Below are positions 33,424-48,874 of a stretch of DNA of 64,000 nt, piece by piece. Each line of letters starts with the position of its first letter. Position 1 is the first letter of the stretch. The notes below the pieces were generated by a model. The model was given only the letters and a program-made list of their open reading frames with translations, was not told the origin of the DNA and did not search any database. The stretch is taken from contig OX439002.1 of NCBI GenBank assembly GCA_949316495.1, positions 53,595,531-53,659,530 on the forward strand, given 5' to 3'. A program made the position numbers and the translations under genes. The DNA is from Amphiduros pacificus. Its lineage: Eukaryota > Annelida > Polychaeta > Phyllodocida > Hesionidae.

Positions 33424-33917
33424 CACCGACTCGAAACATAAGAATCAATTAAGCTTACAGTCATTCAGGCGTCAGAATAAGATATAAGTGTAAGTTAATG
33501 ACCAATCATAAATGAAATTGAGATACATGATAGTAAGTAATGGCAAAAAATTAGAATTCACAATTCACATCTCCTATTACAAGCTCCTAACACAGGCAAA
33601 TGAAGAAAGTTACACTTTTTGGTAATGTTACTGAGCGCAATATGATAAATTAATCAGAAGTATAATTACAAATGTCAGATTTTGTTACAGAGTATATTTC
33701 ATTAAATACTGAGACACACGTTACATTTTTCAATAATTACTTAAATGACTGGAGTACATTTCATGAGGCTAATTGATATCGTATTAAAGATTTTTTTTCT
33801 TATATTGCTATTACTTTACTTGGTATTGGATGGCTCTGAAAATTAACAAGGTGGTTATTAAGATTACGTTTGCACTTTTCTGTAATAATTACAAATCGAA
33901 TTGTGTGAAAATGATTA
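33422..33917. other. No recognised gene between the transposon and the right arm
   Basis: AT-rich single-copy DNA. It does not match the sequence inside the left arm, so the inverted homology stops at the TA tracts. Confidence 0.6.
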
Positions 33918-36620
33918 ATATGTATATATATAGAAATAATTATTAATTTCCAAATAAACATGACAGATCTAAATGTGAGGGGCCAATAACCAGTCTTGAG
34001 TAAAAATTCCATAAGTGCATTTTGCAAGTCTCCATTTTGCAAGTCTGATCATGAATTTCACTCATATTTGCTGTGGCTCTGCCTTGACATCTACAATCAG
34101 ATCATCCTAGCCTTACTCAGTGGGGTTCATTCTGTGCTTAAAGCATCTTGAGCCACATGACATGAGATAGATGACCAAACTTCGAAAAGGCAATCTTTGG
34201 CATTGAATCAGCGTGGGAGGTTAAAGTGTTGAGTAAAGTAGAATCAGGGAGTCATAAGAAGTAAAGTAGAATCATGGAGTCATTAGAAGTAGAGTAGAAT
34301 CATGGCGTCATTAGAAGTAGGGTAGAATCATGGCGTCATTAGAATTAGGGTAGAATCATGGAGTCATTAGAAGTAGAGTAGAATCATGGAGTTATTAGAA
34401 GTAGAGTAGAATCATGGAGTCATTAGAAGTAGAGTAGAATCAGGGAGTCATTAGAAGTAGAGTAGAATCATGGAGTTATTAGAAGTAGAGTAGAATCAGG
34501 GAGTCATTAGAAGTAAAGTAGAATCAGGGAATCATTGGAAGTAGAGTATAATCATAGAGTTATTAGAAGTAGAGAAGAATCAGGGAGTCATTAGAAGTAG
34601 AGTAGAATCATACAGTCATTAGAACTAGAGTAGAATCATACAGTCATAAGAAGTAGAGTGGAATCATGTAGTCATAAGAAGTAGAGTAGAATCAGGGAGT
34701 CATTAGAAGTAGAGTAGAATCAGGGAGTCATTAGAAGTAGAGTAGAATCATGCAGTCATGAAAAGCAGGGTAGAATCATGCAGTCATAAGACGTAGAGTA
34801 GAATCGTGGAGTCATTAAAAGTAGAGTAGCATAATGGAGTCATAAGAAGTAGAGTAGAATTAAAATGCGCTCAGAGAATGCAGAACAATGCCCTCCTCCT
34901 GCATACCCCTGTGGCCAGTGCCGCCTAGTGGCCAGTTTGCCCCGCACCTCAAATTCACAGAATCAGCATCCATTATGTAGAATCAAACCCCAATGTTCTG
35001 GAGCATTGAAATGAGGGCCACTCTAAATACTAATGGGGATGTCGATTTTCACCTGAAAAGTAGGTCACACTGACCCAATTACATAAATTAACATTTTTGC
35101 AGCTTATACCAATTGATAATAAGTAATAAAGTTTGATATATGTGTATTCTGCAAAGAACAAAATTGGCATGTCGGCCATTTTGAAAAATGGCTGCTGTGG
35201 CTTCAAAATATGGTCAGTATTATCCATCATCGAACTTAGCCTAGCCCCTCATAAAATACACCTGTACACCAACTTGTGTCAAAATTGAAACATTTATACA
35301 GAAGATAGAGCGCTCACGGCCAAAGTTGACCCGATGGTCACTGCGACCTTGACCTTTGACCTTGGTTGGAAAAATTCCATGCAATTTTTTGAGGGGTCTT
35401 AAGTTATACAAACATTATGTAGAATCAAACCCCAATGTTCTGGAGCATTGAAATGAGGGCCACTCTAAATACTAATGGGGATGTCGATTTTCACCTGAAA
35501 AGTAGGTCACACTGACCCAATTACATAAATTAACATTTTTGCAGCTTATACCAATTGATAATAAGTAATAATGTTTGATATATGTGTACTCTGCAAAGAA
35601 TTAACAAAATCGGCATGTCGGCCATTTTGAAAAATGGCTGCTGTGGCTTCAAAATTTGGTCAGTATTATCCATCATCAAACTTAGCCTAGCCCCTCATAA
35701 AATACACCTGTACACCAACTTGTGTCAAAATTGAAACATTTATACAGAAGATAGAGCGCTCACGGCCAAAGTTGACCCGATGGTCACTGCGACCTTGACC
35801 TTTGACCTAGGTCACCAAACTTTCATGGAAAATATTTACTTGGACTATATTGTTGTAGGCATACGTAGTATCATCCCTGTGGTCCAGCCACTTTCGAGTG
35901 TTGGCCATTCCAAATATTGTGACGGACACACAGACACACGGACACACGGACGCACGGACGGAAAAGTGATTACTATATGCCCTCCCTCGGAGGAGGAGGG
36001 CATAATCATGCAGTCATGAAAAGTAGGGTAGAATCGTGGAGTCATTAGAAGTAGAGTAGAATCATAGAGTCATTATAAGTAGAGTAGAATAATGGAGTGA
36101 TAAGAAGTAGAATAGAATCATGGAGTTATAAGAAGTAGAGTAGAATCGTGGAGTCATTAGAAGTAGAGTAGAATCATAGAGTCATAAGAAGTAGAGTAGA
36201 ATCAGAGAGTCATGAAAAGTAGGGTAGAATCGTGGAGTCATTAGAAGTAGAGTAGATTCATAGAGTCATTAGAAGTAGAGTAGAATAATGGAGTGATAAG
36301 AAGTAGAATAGAATCATGGAGTTATAGGAAGTAGAGTAGAATCATGGAGTTATATGAAGTAGAGTAGAATCATGGAGTCATAAGAAGTAGAGTAGAATAA
36401 TGGAGTGATAAGAAGTAGAATAGAATCATGGAGTTATAAGAAGTAGAGTAGAATCGTGGAGTCATTAGAAGTAGAGTAGAATCATGGAGTGATAAGAAGT
36501 AGAATAGAATCATGGAGTTATAAGAAGTAGAGTAGAATCATGGAGTAATTAGAAGTAGAGTAGAATCATGAAGTCATAAGAAGTAGAGTAGAACCTGGAG
36601 TCATTAGAAGTGGAGTCATT
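33918..36620. repeat. Right inverted arm (single-copy part plus 28-bp minisatellite)
   Basis: Reverse complement of the left arm: a short TA tract and single-copy part (about 33918-34245), then the 28-bp minisatellite in opposite orientation (34246-34860 and 36004-36620). The outermost units again carry the CCTGG variant. The array is interrupted by an inserted repeat at 34861-36003. Confidence 0.9.
34861..36003. mobile_element. Mollusc-type dispersed repeat inserted in the minisatellite
   Basis: A 1.1-kb insertion splits the 28-bp array between AGTAGAAT and CATGCAG. It starts AAATGCGCTCAGAG, has AATGCCCTCCTCCTG near its left end and a G/C-rich hairpin GCCCTCCCTCGGAGGAGGAG at its right end, preceded by an ACACACGGAC-type tract. 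Inside, a unit of about 390 bp occurs twice with a 442-bp period (34971 and 35413), each ending in GACCTTGACCTTTGACC. From memory such hairpin-ended, GACCTTGACC-bearing repeats are common in bivalve genomes. Whether it is a Helitron relative or a MITE is not decided here. Confidence 0.75.
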
Positions 36621-38605
36621 ATTCTAGATTTTTTTAGAAGTCCCATTGATGCCATGGTTCAAACAGGTGGCATCTATTAGAAATACACATTTCCGGTGCG
36701 AATACAGCTTCACCAAATTATTCAGATCTTGTTGGTACGTTAACGTAATTTCATGTTATTCACCGGAAGTGACATAACAATATTACGCAATAAACGAATT
36801 ATCACCTTAAATAACTATTGTACTTTGCCTCTGAATGACTCACGCACTTTGATGAGTCACGTTCCCATCAACAGCATTGTTCTTTGTATCGACATCTTTA
36901 TAGTAGCACTTCTTTGAATATAACTACAGATTATGGTCATGATGATTACCATAAATCTTTTTATTAATTGTAGTATCCTTCCTAAGAGCTCCACCGCATC
37001 CTGGTGACCTCCTTGGCATAAGCTGGGATTAGCTTTGTTGTCAAGTCTTTGGCTCAAACCTCAAATAATCAAATAAGCACCAGATAAACAGCCTACTCTG
37101 TGGTAAACTTACTTATTGGTGGGAGGGGATAAGAGTTTCCTTCTGTTCCACTAAATTAGTTCCACTAAATTAGTCCTGTTGGTAATTTATCATGGTTTTT
37201 ATGATGGATATTGTGGTTGCTGGATAAAAAAATATAATGTTATTGACCCATGTGAACTCATTTGTGAAAAAAATGCACAGGAAAATCACGATGTGTGCAT
37301 TTAGAACATAATTCCTTAATCTGAAATCTATTGATGAGCAATTTGTCTTTTTTGTTGCTATGATTCCACATGAATGGATAGTATGTAACTAGTTGTATGT
37401 AACATACCTAGAGTTGAGTGGCTAGGTTTGCTTGCCCATTTTAGTAGAATTAGGCCAGATCAGGTCAGACACCTGTCACCGGGACTCAATACTCTGCTCT
37501 TCACTGTTTGTTGCATTATCACATAGACATGATAACACTAACCATGGCCTTAACAAGGTTCCATATAAGCAGACATGGCACACTGGTTGAATTGGGAAAC
37601 AATTCAGAAGTAGACATCCACCTTTCTAAATCTTGCTTGTATTACCCAGTGCCTGTCCCAATAGGGGAATGTGAGACAGACGTCTTACAAACTAATGCCA
37701 CCCATGATTTATAACTGGTACAATAGCAAATAAATACAAAAAACTCCCAATGTACTAACACAAAGACATTTGGGGACATGATATTTCACAACTCATCAAA
37801 ATGTTTTTTTCCAGATTTTATTTCAAAGTAATTACAATATACCTTTAATCAGCTTCATGAAATTTCCTCTATATACCATATTTTCTACAAAACATATATT
37901 CTACATATATCCCAATTAGAAAGCATTAAATATAAATTTCGTGGGTTCCCTGTATGTGTTGTGGAAAATCAGATAAAAGATGATTTCATACAGAAACGGT
38001 TTAACATGTTCATTTTCAATTATAACTTGGGATAAAAGCTAAATACCATACGTTACACTTTAGCATTAGAGATTTTTTTCCACTAAGGTAATGCACTGAG
38101 GCTTACAGATAAAGATCTGAGGGTCTGTGGTAACATCCATATTTAACTTGCAGACAAAGTGCCACAAATATCCATTTGGCATTCTTGTGAGCCAAGAAGA
38201 ACAAAAGGAATGATCCATTGATAGACAAATATAGAGCATATAAAACATAATGGGAAGTTATACAATTCTTTGACCATTTTGATGTTTTATTGATGGTACA
38301 TGATTTCATTATGAGTCAGTGCCATACTCATAATATCGTGAACGAGGATATATCCCACTGGGCATTATTAATAAGATGATGATTCAATTATTACATATTA
38401 GCATAATATGGGCGTAATGGCAGCAAATATAATGGAATAACCCACTGGAGTAAAACTAATAAGTCTTGACAAAGCATTAATGTTAGAGTATTACAAATTA
38501 GAATTATAGCTGATTCTCTCACCTTGGAGAATATATTCATGGACAAGGTGTCGGCGTGAGATAATTAAAACCTGCTTGTCAGAGAAAGATCACATATAAT
38601 AAAAC
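36621..38605. other. No recognised gene
   Basis: AT-rich DNA. Minus-strand 36950-37060 has an exon-like peptide (LSQRLDNKANPSLCQGGHQD) with a weak acceptor, and 38070-38250 is open in two frames (SWLTRMPNGYLWHFVCKLNM). Both are left uncalled. Confidence 0.45.
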
Positions 38606-38731
38606 CTTGAAACACAGGCAATTGCAATGGCGAGTAATTGCCTTGTGTATTCGGTGTCAAGAAAGTTGAGGGAGATATTGGAGTACAGACATGGTGGGCC
38701 AGTCAGGTGAAGGCACTTCAGAACAAGAAAC
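38606..38731 (-). CDS. Candidate internal exon, 126 bp
   Basis: A clear acceptor (TTGCCTGGTTTACAG) and an AAG|GTTTTA donor on the minus strand enclose 126 bp (42 codons' worth). The peptide reads FLVLKCLHLTGPPCLYSNIS and continues through DTEYTRQLLAIAIACVSR. It is not a repeat and not low-complexity. I do not recognise the protein. It lies on the same strand as the candidates at 19593 and 44224. Confidence 0.42.
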
Positions 38732-39399
38732 CTGTAAACCAGGCAATAAGTCTCATGTCCCATCATACTTTGCAACAATGAATCACCACCCCCTCACCTT
38801 GATATTATGGCAATCTCAACAAGTGTTATTACTTTAGGATTATTACTTCCTTACAATAGGTTTTTCAGGGGGATTGCCCCCCCAGGCATGGTTAGGTTCT
38901 TAAATATGTGTTTAATTCTTTATAAAAAGGTTAATCTAATACCCCAATGATATTTATTGATATATCCCAATTTCCTTGATATATTTGATTGTTTGAAATA
39001 TAAAGCTTCAATCCATTCCCATAGTGTTCATAGTACCAAATTACTTAAAATTAGAATAAATGTTGTATTGTAAACTGTTTACTGCATAAAGTGAAACATT
39101 AGTAACACACGTATTAGTAAAATAAATAGACTATGAAGTAGTACAGCGTTAAAGCTATTGTAATTATTAAATTATTTTTGAACAGTTAAGAAAGTATCAA
39201 ACCCATCATAATCATTTTCTGATTAATGCTGTATGCACGGAGGGCGTTGAGAGATGAAATATATTTAAGGGTCAAGCGGCATAATCCTTTTGATGTTTGT
39301 TTGATAGTGGCAAATCTGCAATTGCAATAAATTGCACTTGCTATTTGTCACTGAAACCACTTGAGACGAATCATGATCTGGCTATTGGAGGAAATGTCA

Positions 39400-39600
39400 C
39401 ACCCAGGACAGGAAAGTAGGGAAGGCAGAGCGGAGAGGACCGTTAAGGCAGCAAAGGTATGGACATAACATATAGTAATGAAGGTTGTAAGGAGATAACG
39501 CCGGGATCTGAGCCACTCCACAGCCGCTAAAGACCTCTCCAGCAGGAAATCAATGGATAACAACCCAAATTCTTCTAATAAAGGGTACCAGTGGACCTGA
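39400..39600 (-). CDS. Possible exon
   Basis: The minus strand is open over about 95 codons including [20 protein letters not shown] and [12 protein letters not shown]. Borders are uncertain: GTGTCAG near 39600 could be an acceptor and CCTGG|GTGTGA near 39400 a donor. Unrecognised. Confidence 0.25.
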
Positions 39601-39712
39601 CACATATTTATACTCCCCAAGACAAATTCAACTTGTATCACATGAAAATATTGTTATTCTACAAACCTGTATATCTGTAATATCTCTGATTAGTTGGACA
39701 CAAATCTACCTA

Positions 39713-43424
<3,712 letters not shown>

Positions 43425-43935
43425 TAGCTGACCAGTGATCTTGTGAAAACAGCCATTTAGTAAAGGGTTTCTATCAATGGAGCACCTTCATATTGGGCCT
43501 ATGGAGTGATTTGGCCACCTTCATATTGGGTCTATGGAGTGATTTGGCCACCTTCATATTGGGTCTATGGAGTGATTTGGCCACCTTCATATTGGGCCTA
43601 TGGAGTGATTTGGCCACCTTCATATTGGGCCTATGGAGTGATTTGGCCACCTTCATATTGGGCCTATGGAGTGATTTGGCCACCTTCATATTGGGACTAT
43701 GGAGTGATTTGGCCACCTTCATATTGGGCCTATGGAGTGATTTGGCCACCTTCATATTGTGCCTATGGAGTGAAGCCACCTTCATATTGGGCCAATGAGG
43801 TGATTTGGCCACCTTCATATTGGGCCTATTAGTGATTTGGCCACCTTCATATTGGGCCTATGGAGTGATTTGGCCACCTTCATATTGGGACTATGGAACG
43901 ATTTGGCTTACAAAGGCCGGTTTGCCCAAAAGTAC
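43425..43935. repeat. Dispersed repeat copy expanded into a 33-bp minisatellite
   Basis: The left flank (AGCTGACCAGTGATCTTGTG) and right flank (GATTTGGCTTACAAAGGCC) match copies at 1075-1215 and 46490-46645. Between them, a single-copy segment of the other loci is present about 12 times as a 33-bp unit (CCACCTTCATATTGGGCCTA plus TGGAGTGATTTGG). Confidence 0.88.
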
Positions 43936-44223
43936 TTTTCTAAACAAAAAAGTGCCATGTAAGTGCTACAGCAATTCATGCTAATTAAACGGCTCAAGAG
44001 AAGCAAATTTTCCTATTTCCTGTTTTAATGATAAAAAACATCCTTTGATTCTTTTTACTTTAGAGGCCATTAATAACCCATGGTTCTTACAGGCAAGTAT
44101 CACTTCAAGCAAATATGAAGGACCATGGGAAGGAAACAGCAACAAGGTGGAGGAAGACAGACGTGATCTCTCGGTGAATGACCTTAGTTGACTGACTCTG
44201 GACTAACAAGGAAAACTCCTGAC

Positions 44224-44312
44224 CTGTCAGGGTCGCTGCAAGAAAGTCTGCTTCAGTTTTAAGATGCTGCCTGACTTTTCTGTCAATTTGTTCAGTCACC
44301 CTCTCAAGAAGT
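44224..44312 (-). CDS. Candidate internal exon, 89 bp
   Basis: Acceptor GTGGATATTACAG and donor GACAG|GTCAGG on the minus strand frame a helical, charged peptide, LLERVTEQIDRKVRQHLKTE then ADFLAATLT. The same frame stays open on both sides (a further 45 codons downstream), so the true borders may be wider. It resembles a coiled-coil segment but I cannot name it. About 130 bp upstream on the minus strand lie a GTCACGTGAC palindrome and an ACGCATGCGCAG motif, which would fit a promoter and first exon, but no ATG is in frame. Confidence 0.4.
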
Positions 44313-44443
44313 CTGTAATATCCACTCAACAATGATACTTCAGAGGTTTTAATGATATTCGAAGTGACAACTTTATTCGCTTAATCAAATATTCATAACG
44401 ACATTCGCCCTTAATCCGATCATATTAGTGAAGAACCCTGACC

Positions 44444-44476
44444 GTCACGTGACCATATCTCGATACGCATGCGCAG
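44444..44476. promoter_or_regulatory. Promoter-like motif pair (E-box and NRF1-type)
   Basis: GTCACGTGAC (44444-44453), a perfect CACGTG-core palindrome as bound by USF/TFE-type factors, is followed 11 bp later by ACGCATGCGCAG (44465-44476), close to the NRF1 consensus. Both are rare in this AT-rich window. Confidence 0.35.
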
Positions 44477-45657
44477 TTTATTAATACAACATTGCAACAT
44501 TGGGAGATGAAAAGTTTGCATCAAATTTGACAGTCCATTACTGGGCATTTCATATAGGATATATCAAGTGGCGTTTACTGAGGTATCAGGCTAATGGATA
44601 ATGGTTTATCAAAGCTTGTGTTTGCATTTCAAACTCTTTACTTGGCTGAGATCGGATAACCAAAGTACATTATCAACCTTGTACCAGGTCTTGTTAAACA
44701 AAAATGCTTTCCTCATTGGGATATGAACGAAAAACTTTAAGATGAAAATAATAACAAATTTATATCACCCTTCTAGCACATAATTATCCATGATCTGAGT
44801 GATCATATATAATTGATGACATTATTAATATCATACAATATTTATTTCATCTTTTTCTGCATTATGCGAGACTAAATTCAATTAGTTGCCGTAAAAACAA
44901 TTGCCACGTTATAAATTTCATGTAAAGATATTGGTTTATGGTAAGATTTCCTATGGACAGATTCATTTTACTGTGTATGTACAAGATCCCTGATGGATCA
45001 GAGTATAAACCACGCAATAAGATATTTTAATGTTACATATTGAGAGGAAGATTGGGTGATACATATTTCTATACAATGTTCAGGGCCCTTTGTGTATCTT
45101 CTTGTCTGTGTTATTTTGGTGATATTCTACATTTTGAGATTTGCCGATGTATGATGAATTCATTTCTCAAGTTGGAACCAGTTCATTTCAAGGATTTCAG
45201 TATTTAATTCATTTAATCTGAGAGCAATACTAATATATTGCTCTCAGATTTAATTTACATCAGAGAGTGAAAAACGTGGTGCTATGACTATAACCTTTTG
45301 TTCATACTGTAAAATAGCAGGAATGAATATATTTTTCAGTTCAGTGTTAGTGTTGTGATTGCCCAAAAATGACGGTTAAAAGCTACAGAATTAAGTAACG
45401 TGTCAACAATTAAGTAACGTATCAAAACTGAAGTGAACATGTCAAAATGTTAGAAATTAAAAGAGGTTTCTGCTCATTGAATTAGTATAATTCCGAAAAA
45501 ATGTTAACCATTATGTTATTTATCTAGATCTGTTTGCTTTGCCCATTAGTGTTCTTGGCTTCTTAATTAAGATCCTGCCTTGCATTTGTGCTGAAAAAAA
45601 TCTGTTATTAATAAGCTTCAAAAGAATGCAGCTTCAAAAGGCTATCTTCATCCCCCC
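44477..45657. other. No recognised gene
   Basis: AT-rich DNA holding the palindrome at 45211. Confidence 0.5.
45211..45254. repeat. Short palindrome (TGAGAGCAATA hairpin), copy 1
   Basis: 19-bp arms (ATTTAATCTGAGAGCAATA) around a 6-bp loop, with one position unpaired. Confidence 0.85.
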
Positions 45658-45892
45658 AAATCATTGCCTGTCATTATTTTAAAAGAAGTGCACGATTCTT
45701 TTTTTCCAAAATGACACGTCGTGATAACCTGAACCATAAAAAAGTTGTTTGACCATATGACTTCATTAACATTCACCAAAATCATTGTCTGTCATTATTT
45801 CAAACGTAGTGTACGATTATTTTTCCAAAATGACACGTCGTGATAACCTGAACCATAAAAAAGTTGTTTGACCGTATGACTTCATTAACAGG
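45658..45892. repeat. Tandem duplication of about 120 bp
   Basis: Two copies of a block containing ATGACACGTCGTGATAACCT and GAACCATAAAAAAGTTGTTT, about 90 % alike. Confidence 0.92.
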
Positions 45893-48027
45893 ATCTAGGT
45901 GTGTCAAACAGAAAATGGAATAATAGGTTTCTCTCAGCTATACTCCCTACGGTATATCTTAATATGAGTTTGTTTGGGCTTTTACGTCACTTTCAACATT
46001 ATTTCAGTCATTTCGTGATGAGACCTATTGTAGAAGATATAGTGCTGACTTACTGAATTGTTCATGTCGCAGGTCCTTGACATGGCATACCACATTTACA
46101 AGGACAATAAGTTGGGGATTAACACTTTTAACTATATTCTTATGGTGCGCCTGTTTTAAAGACAATGTGCCCCTATGGCTTATTTTTTCAGATAACATAA
46201 AATATGAAAACCTTTTATTTATCAAAACAACTTAGATGGAGAAAAAAAAAACTTTCTGTGACCTACTAATATCAGATCGATGTAAAGTTTTTTTTACAGA
46301 GGTTTGGGGTATACTTAAATGATATGTGGCCATGAAACTGTGATACAATTAAATTATCTCACTAAAATCAACCAAAATACACTGACCATGGTTATTGTGT
46401 TTTGATGAAAGTTCCAAGTACTGCCAGTACTCTTCTGACCACCAGGTGGCCACAAGTATACAATCATGTGACCTCTATTGTGGTTTGTCAGGGTGTTAGG
46501 CCTGTACCACTGGACAAACATTATGGACAAACAGGACTCTGTAAGCCAAGTCACTCCATTGTCCCAATTTAGGGTGCCCCACTATTAGAAAGACTTTACT
46601 AAGGAAAATCACTGTTCAGCTAAACAATGTTAGTTGACAAAGTGTCCAATGGATGATTTGGATTTTAGCATAGACTCGTCCACTTTCAAATGACACAGAA
46701 GTATATGTTGGGGAAATATGATGGGTAATAACTTTCCATGTCAAAGTTTAGGGTATAAACATTTAAGTATCTCTGAGGTGTTTGTTTTTGTTTAAACATT
46801 ACTTTTTCTATAAAAAAACAAAACAACTTAATGTATTACACAGTCAAAGTATGGGATTGCATGTCACCTGGTGTTAGAACACCAGGGGGCTCTGTGGTTT
46901 CGAAGACTTGTCAAAGAGTGACATTTCCAATGTCAAGTTCATACAATAGATAAATGTCAAGACATATGGCCATGAATTATTTATTAATTTTTTTCATAAT
47001 GTTTCTCAAATTATTTATGCATTTGGCATTTGAAATTCAATGAAATGCAATTGACAGTGAAATGCACACAAGTATTGTATCGCCAGTTATTGGACATGAA
47101 TGTATTCATCTCATAGGTATTATAGGTATTAATCAAACATTGCTGACACAGACAAATCAGTCACATTTATTAATTAACTTAACCCATAAAGCAATTTCCA
47201 CAAAAGTTATTAACAAATTGTAATAGTTCATTAACCAGGAGTAGCCTCTACATATACCATGAACCTTTTGTCCTGAGACGTAGAAAATAAAATGGATAAA
47301 CACTGGATTCACTTTGAATATAACAGGATTAAAAAAAAATCATGAATTAACCTCATAAATGCAAGTCTGACGAGGAGGCTATGCACTAATATAATATAAA
47401 AGAATCGTATTTATTAAGAACTTCTTATTGCATCCATCTGCTTTTACAAGTAGTCAGCCATTCAGGTGCTGTTTCTCCTGGTATTCGGTGTGCCTACTTT
47501 CTACCCTCAGCAAGCCTTTACATGAGACTGCTGCCGCTGGCGCTTTATATACTCTGCAAGTTATACAACACCGTGAAAATATTGCCTGTTATCATCCCTC
47601 ATGAAATTTATTTTATGCTGTAAAGGTCCTGACTTGAGAAGGGTGGATAAAATCAGTAAAACAAAAATAACAATTTCAGGTCTCATATGTTATCGATAAA
47701 AAAATCTAAAAATGGCAGAAGAAAACATTGTCAAATATTTTATTTTGGAAATATATTTTTAGATACGCTTTGAAGAGGAGAAAACTTTTTCATTACTCCC
47801 TTCTGATCTAAATGATTGACTATCCGTTTCGCTTGTCAAGAATTAATATCTGAGGGAAGAGTACGCCAACGCCAGGCATCAACAAATGTAGACATGGTCA
47901 CAGCATCCCGGGTTATACAATGCATCATCCTTGGCTTTGCTGTGATTGGTCAACCAAACAACCTTCTCATACACACACATCTGTGACGACCGTATTTTCA
48001 TTCCAACTTCATGCCAAACATAATAAT
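45893..48027. other. No recognised gene
   Basis: AT-rich DNA with dispersed-repeat copy C at 46490. Confidence 0.5.
46490..46645 (-). repeat. Dispersed repeat, copy C
   Basis: Reverse-strand relative of the loci at 1075 and 43425, with GGGGCACCCTAAATTGGG, GTGACTTGGCTTACAGAG and GGTACAGGCCTAACACCC in order. Confidence 0.8.
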
Positions 48028-48100
48028 TGGGATGTGGCTCAGCAAGTCTGTCTCAACTCTTAAAGGTCCGGGGTTCTATTCCTATTTGGGACAAGTGCAT
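48028..48100 (+). repeat. tRNA-derived SINE head
   Basis: A box TGGCTCAGCAAG (48034-48045) and B box GGTTCTATTCC (48072-48082) at tRNA-like spacing. The acceptor stem does not pair well. The 3' end was not found. Confidence 0.6.
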
Positions 48101-48726
48101 TTGCCATGCTGTATGGTTAAGAAAGGTGGATATCTGCAACTGAGTTGCTTCTCAATCCTCAGTCAGTTCTCCCTGACTGGCTATCAACAGCCGTGGTTTG
48201 TGTTACTATGTCAGTGTGATAATCCAAAAGAGGGACCCCAAGTCACTATTCAAAAAGAGTAGGGCATTGAGGCCCGATGTCAGGCTTGTATCGGACATGG
48301 TAAGCTGAATTACAATTAAGGTTGTTTATATAAATAAACACATAGTGGTGTGTGGTCATGTGAGGCTAATTGATGGCATGATAGCAAGCCCCCCAACCAA
48401 GATGGCGGAAAGTTGGTCCAATATTGCATATAAATCTTATACTTTTCCAAAACGCTTAAACTTTTCCAAAACACTTTCAAAACCTCATCTCCTAAAAATA
48501 ACCCATTTTAATGACAGAAACAATTGTTATCCATATCAAATAACATTCTATTTTCCAAAAAAATCTCTTTTCCAATTGCCATTGTAAGAGAGTGGGAGTG
48601 GATATAGATATAAATTTCAAATATATTTTATTTGCCTGATGATATAAATATTCCATCAAACTCATAACTTTCAATATTGATATTAATGGACCCAGTCTAT
48701 CTGAATGTGCTTTCTGTCATCTTTAG

Positions 48727-48874
48727 AAAGTGGAACACATTCTTAAATGTCCATCCAACTTGGAAGTCAATGTTCACAAGAGAGTGAGTAATACTAAGCC
48801 GGGTGAATGGTGCATGAATGGGAATGAAAAGAGTTGTGAAAGTAGCAGGCATGTATTGATGTGGAGATATTCAG
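48727..48874 (+). CDS. Candidate internal exon, 148 bp
   Basis: The acceptor is strong (TGTGCTTTCTGTCATCTTTAG) apart from its length of tract, and the donor is CAG|GTACGC. Between them the plus strand is open: KVEHILKCPSNLEVNVHKRV, then a Cys-containing stretch (GEWCMNGNEKSCESSRH) and MWRYS. The frame also continues past the donor to 48957. I do not recognise it. It would be antisense to the PRKDC 3' end. Confidence 0.33.
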
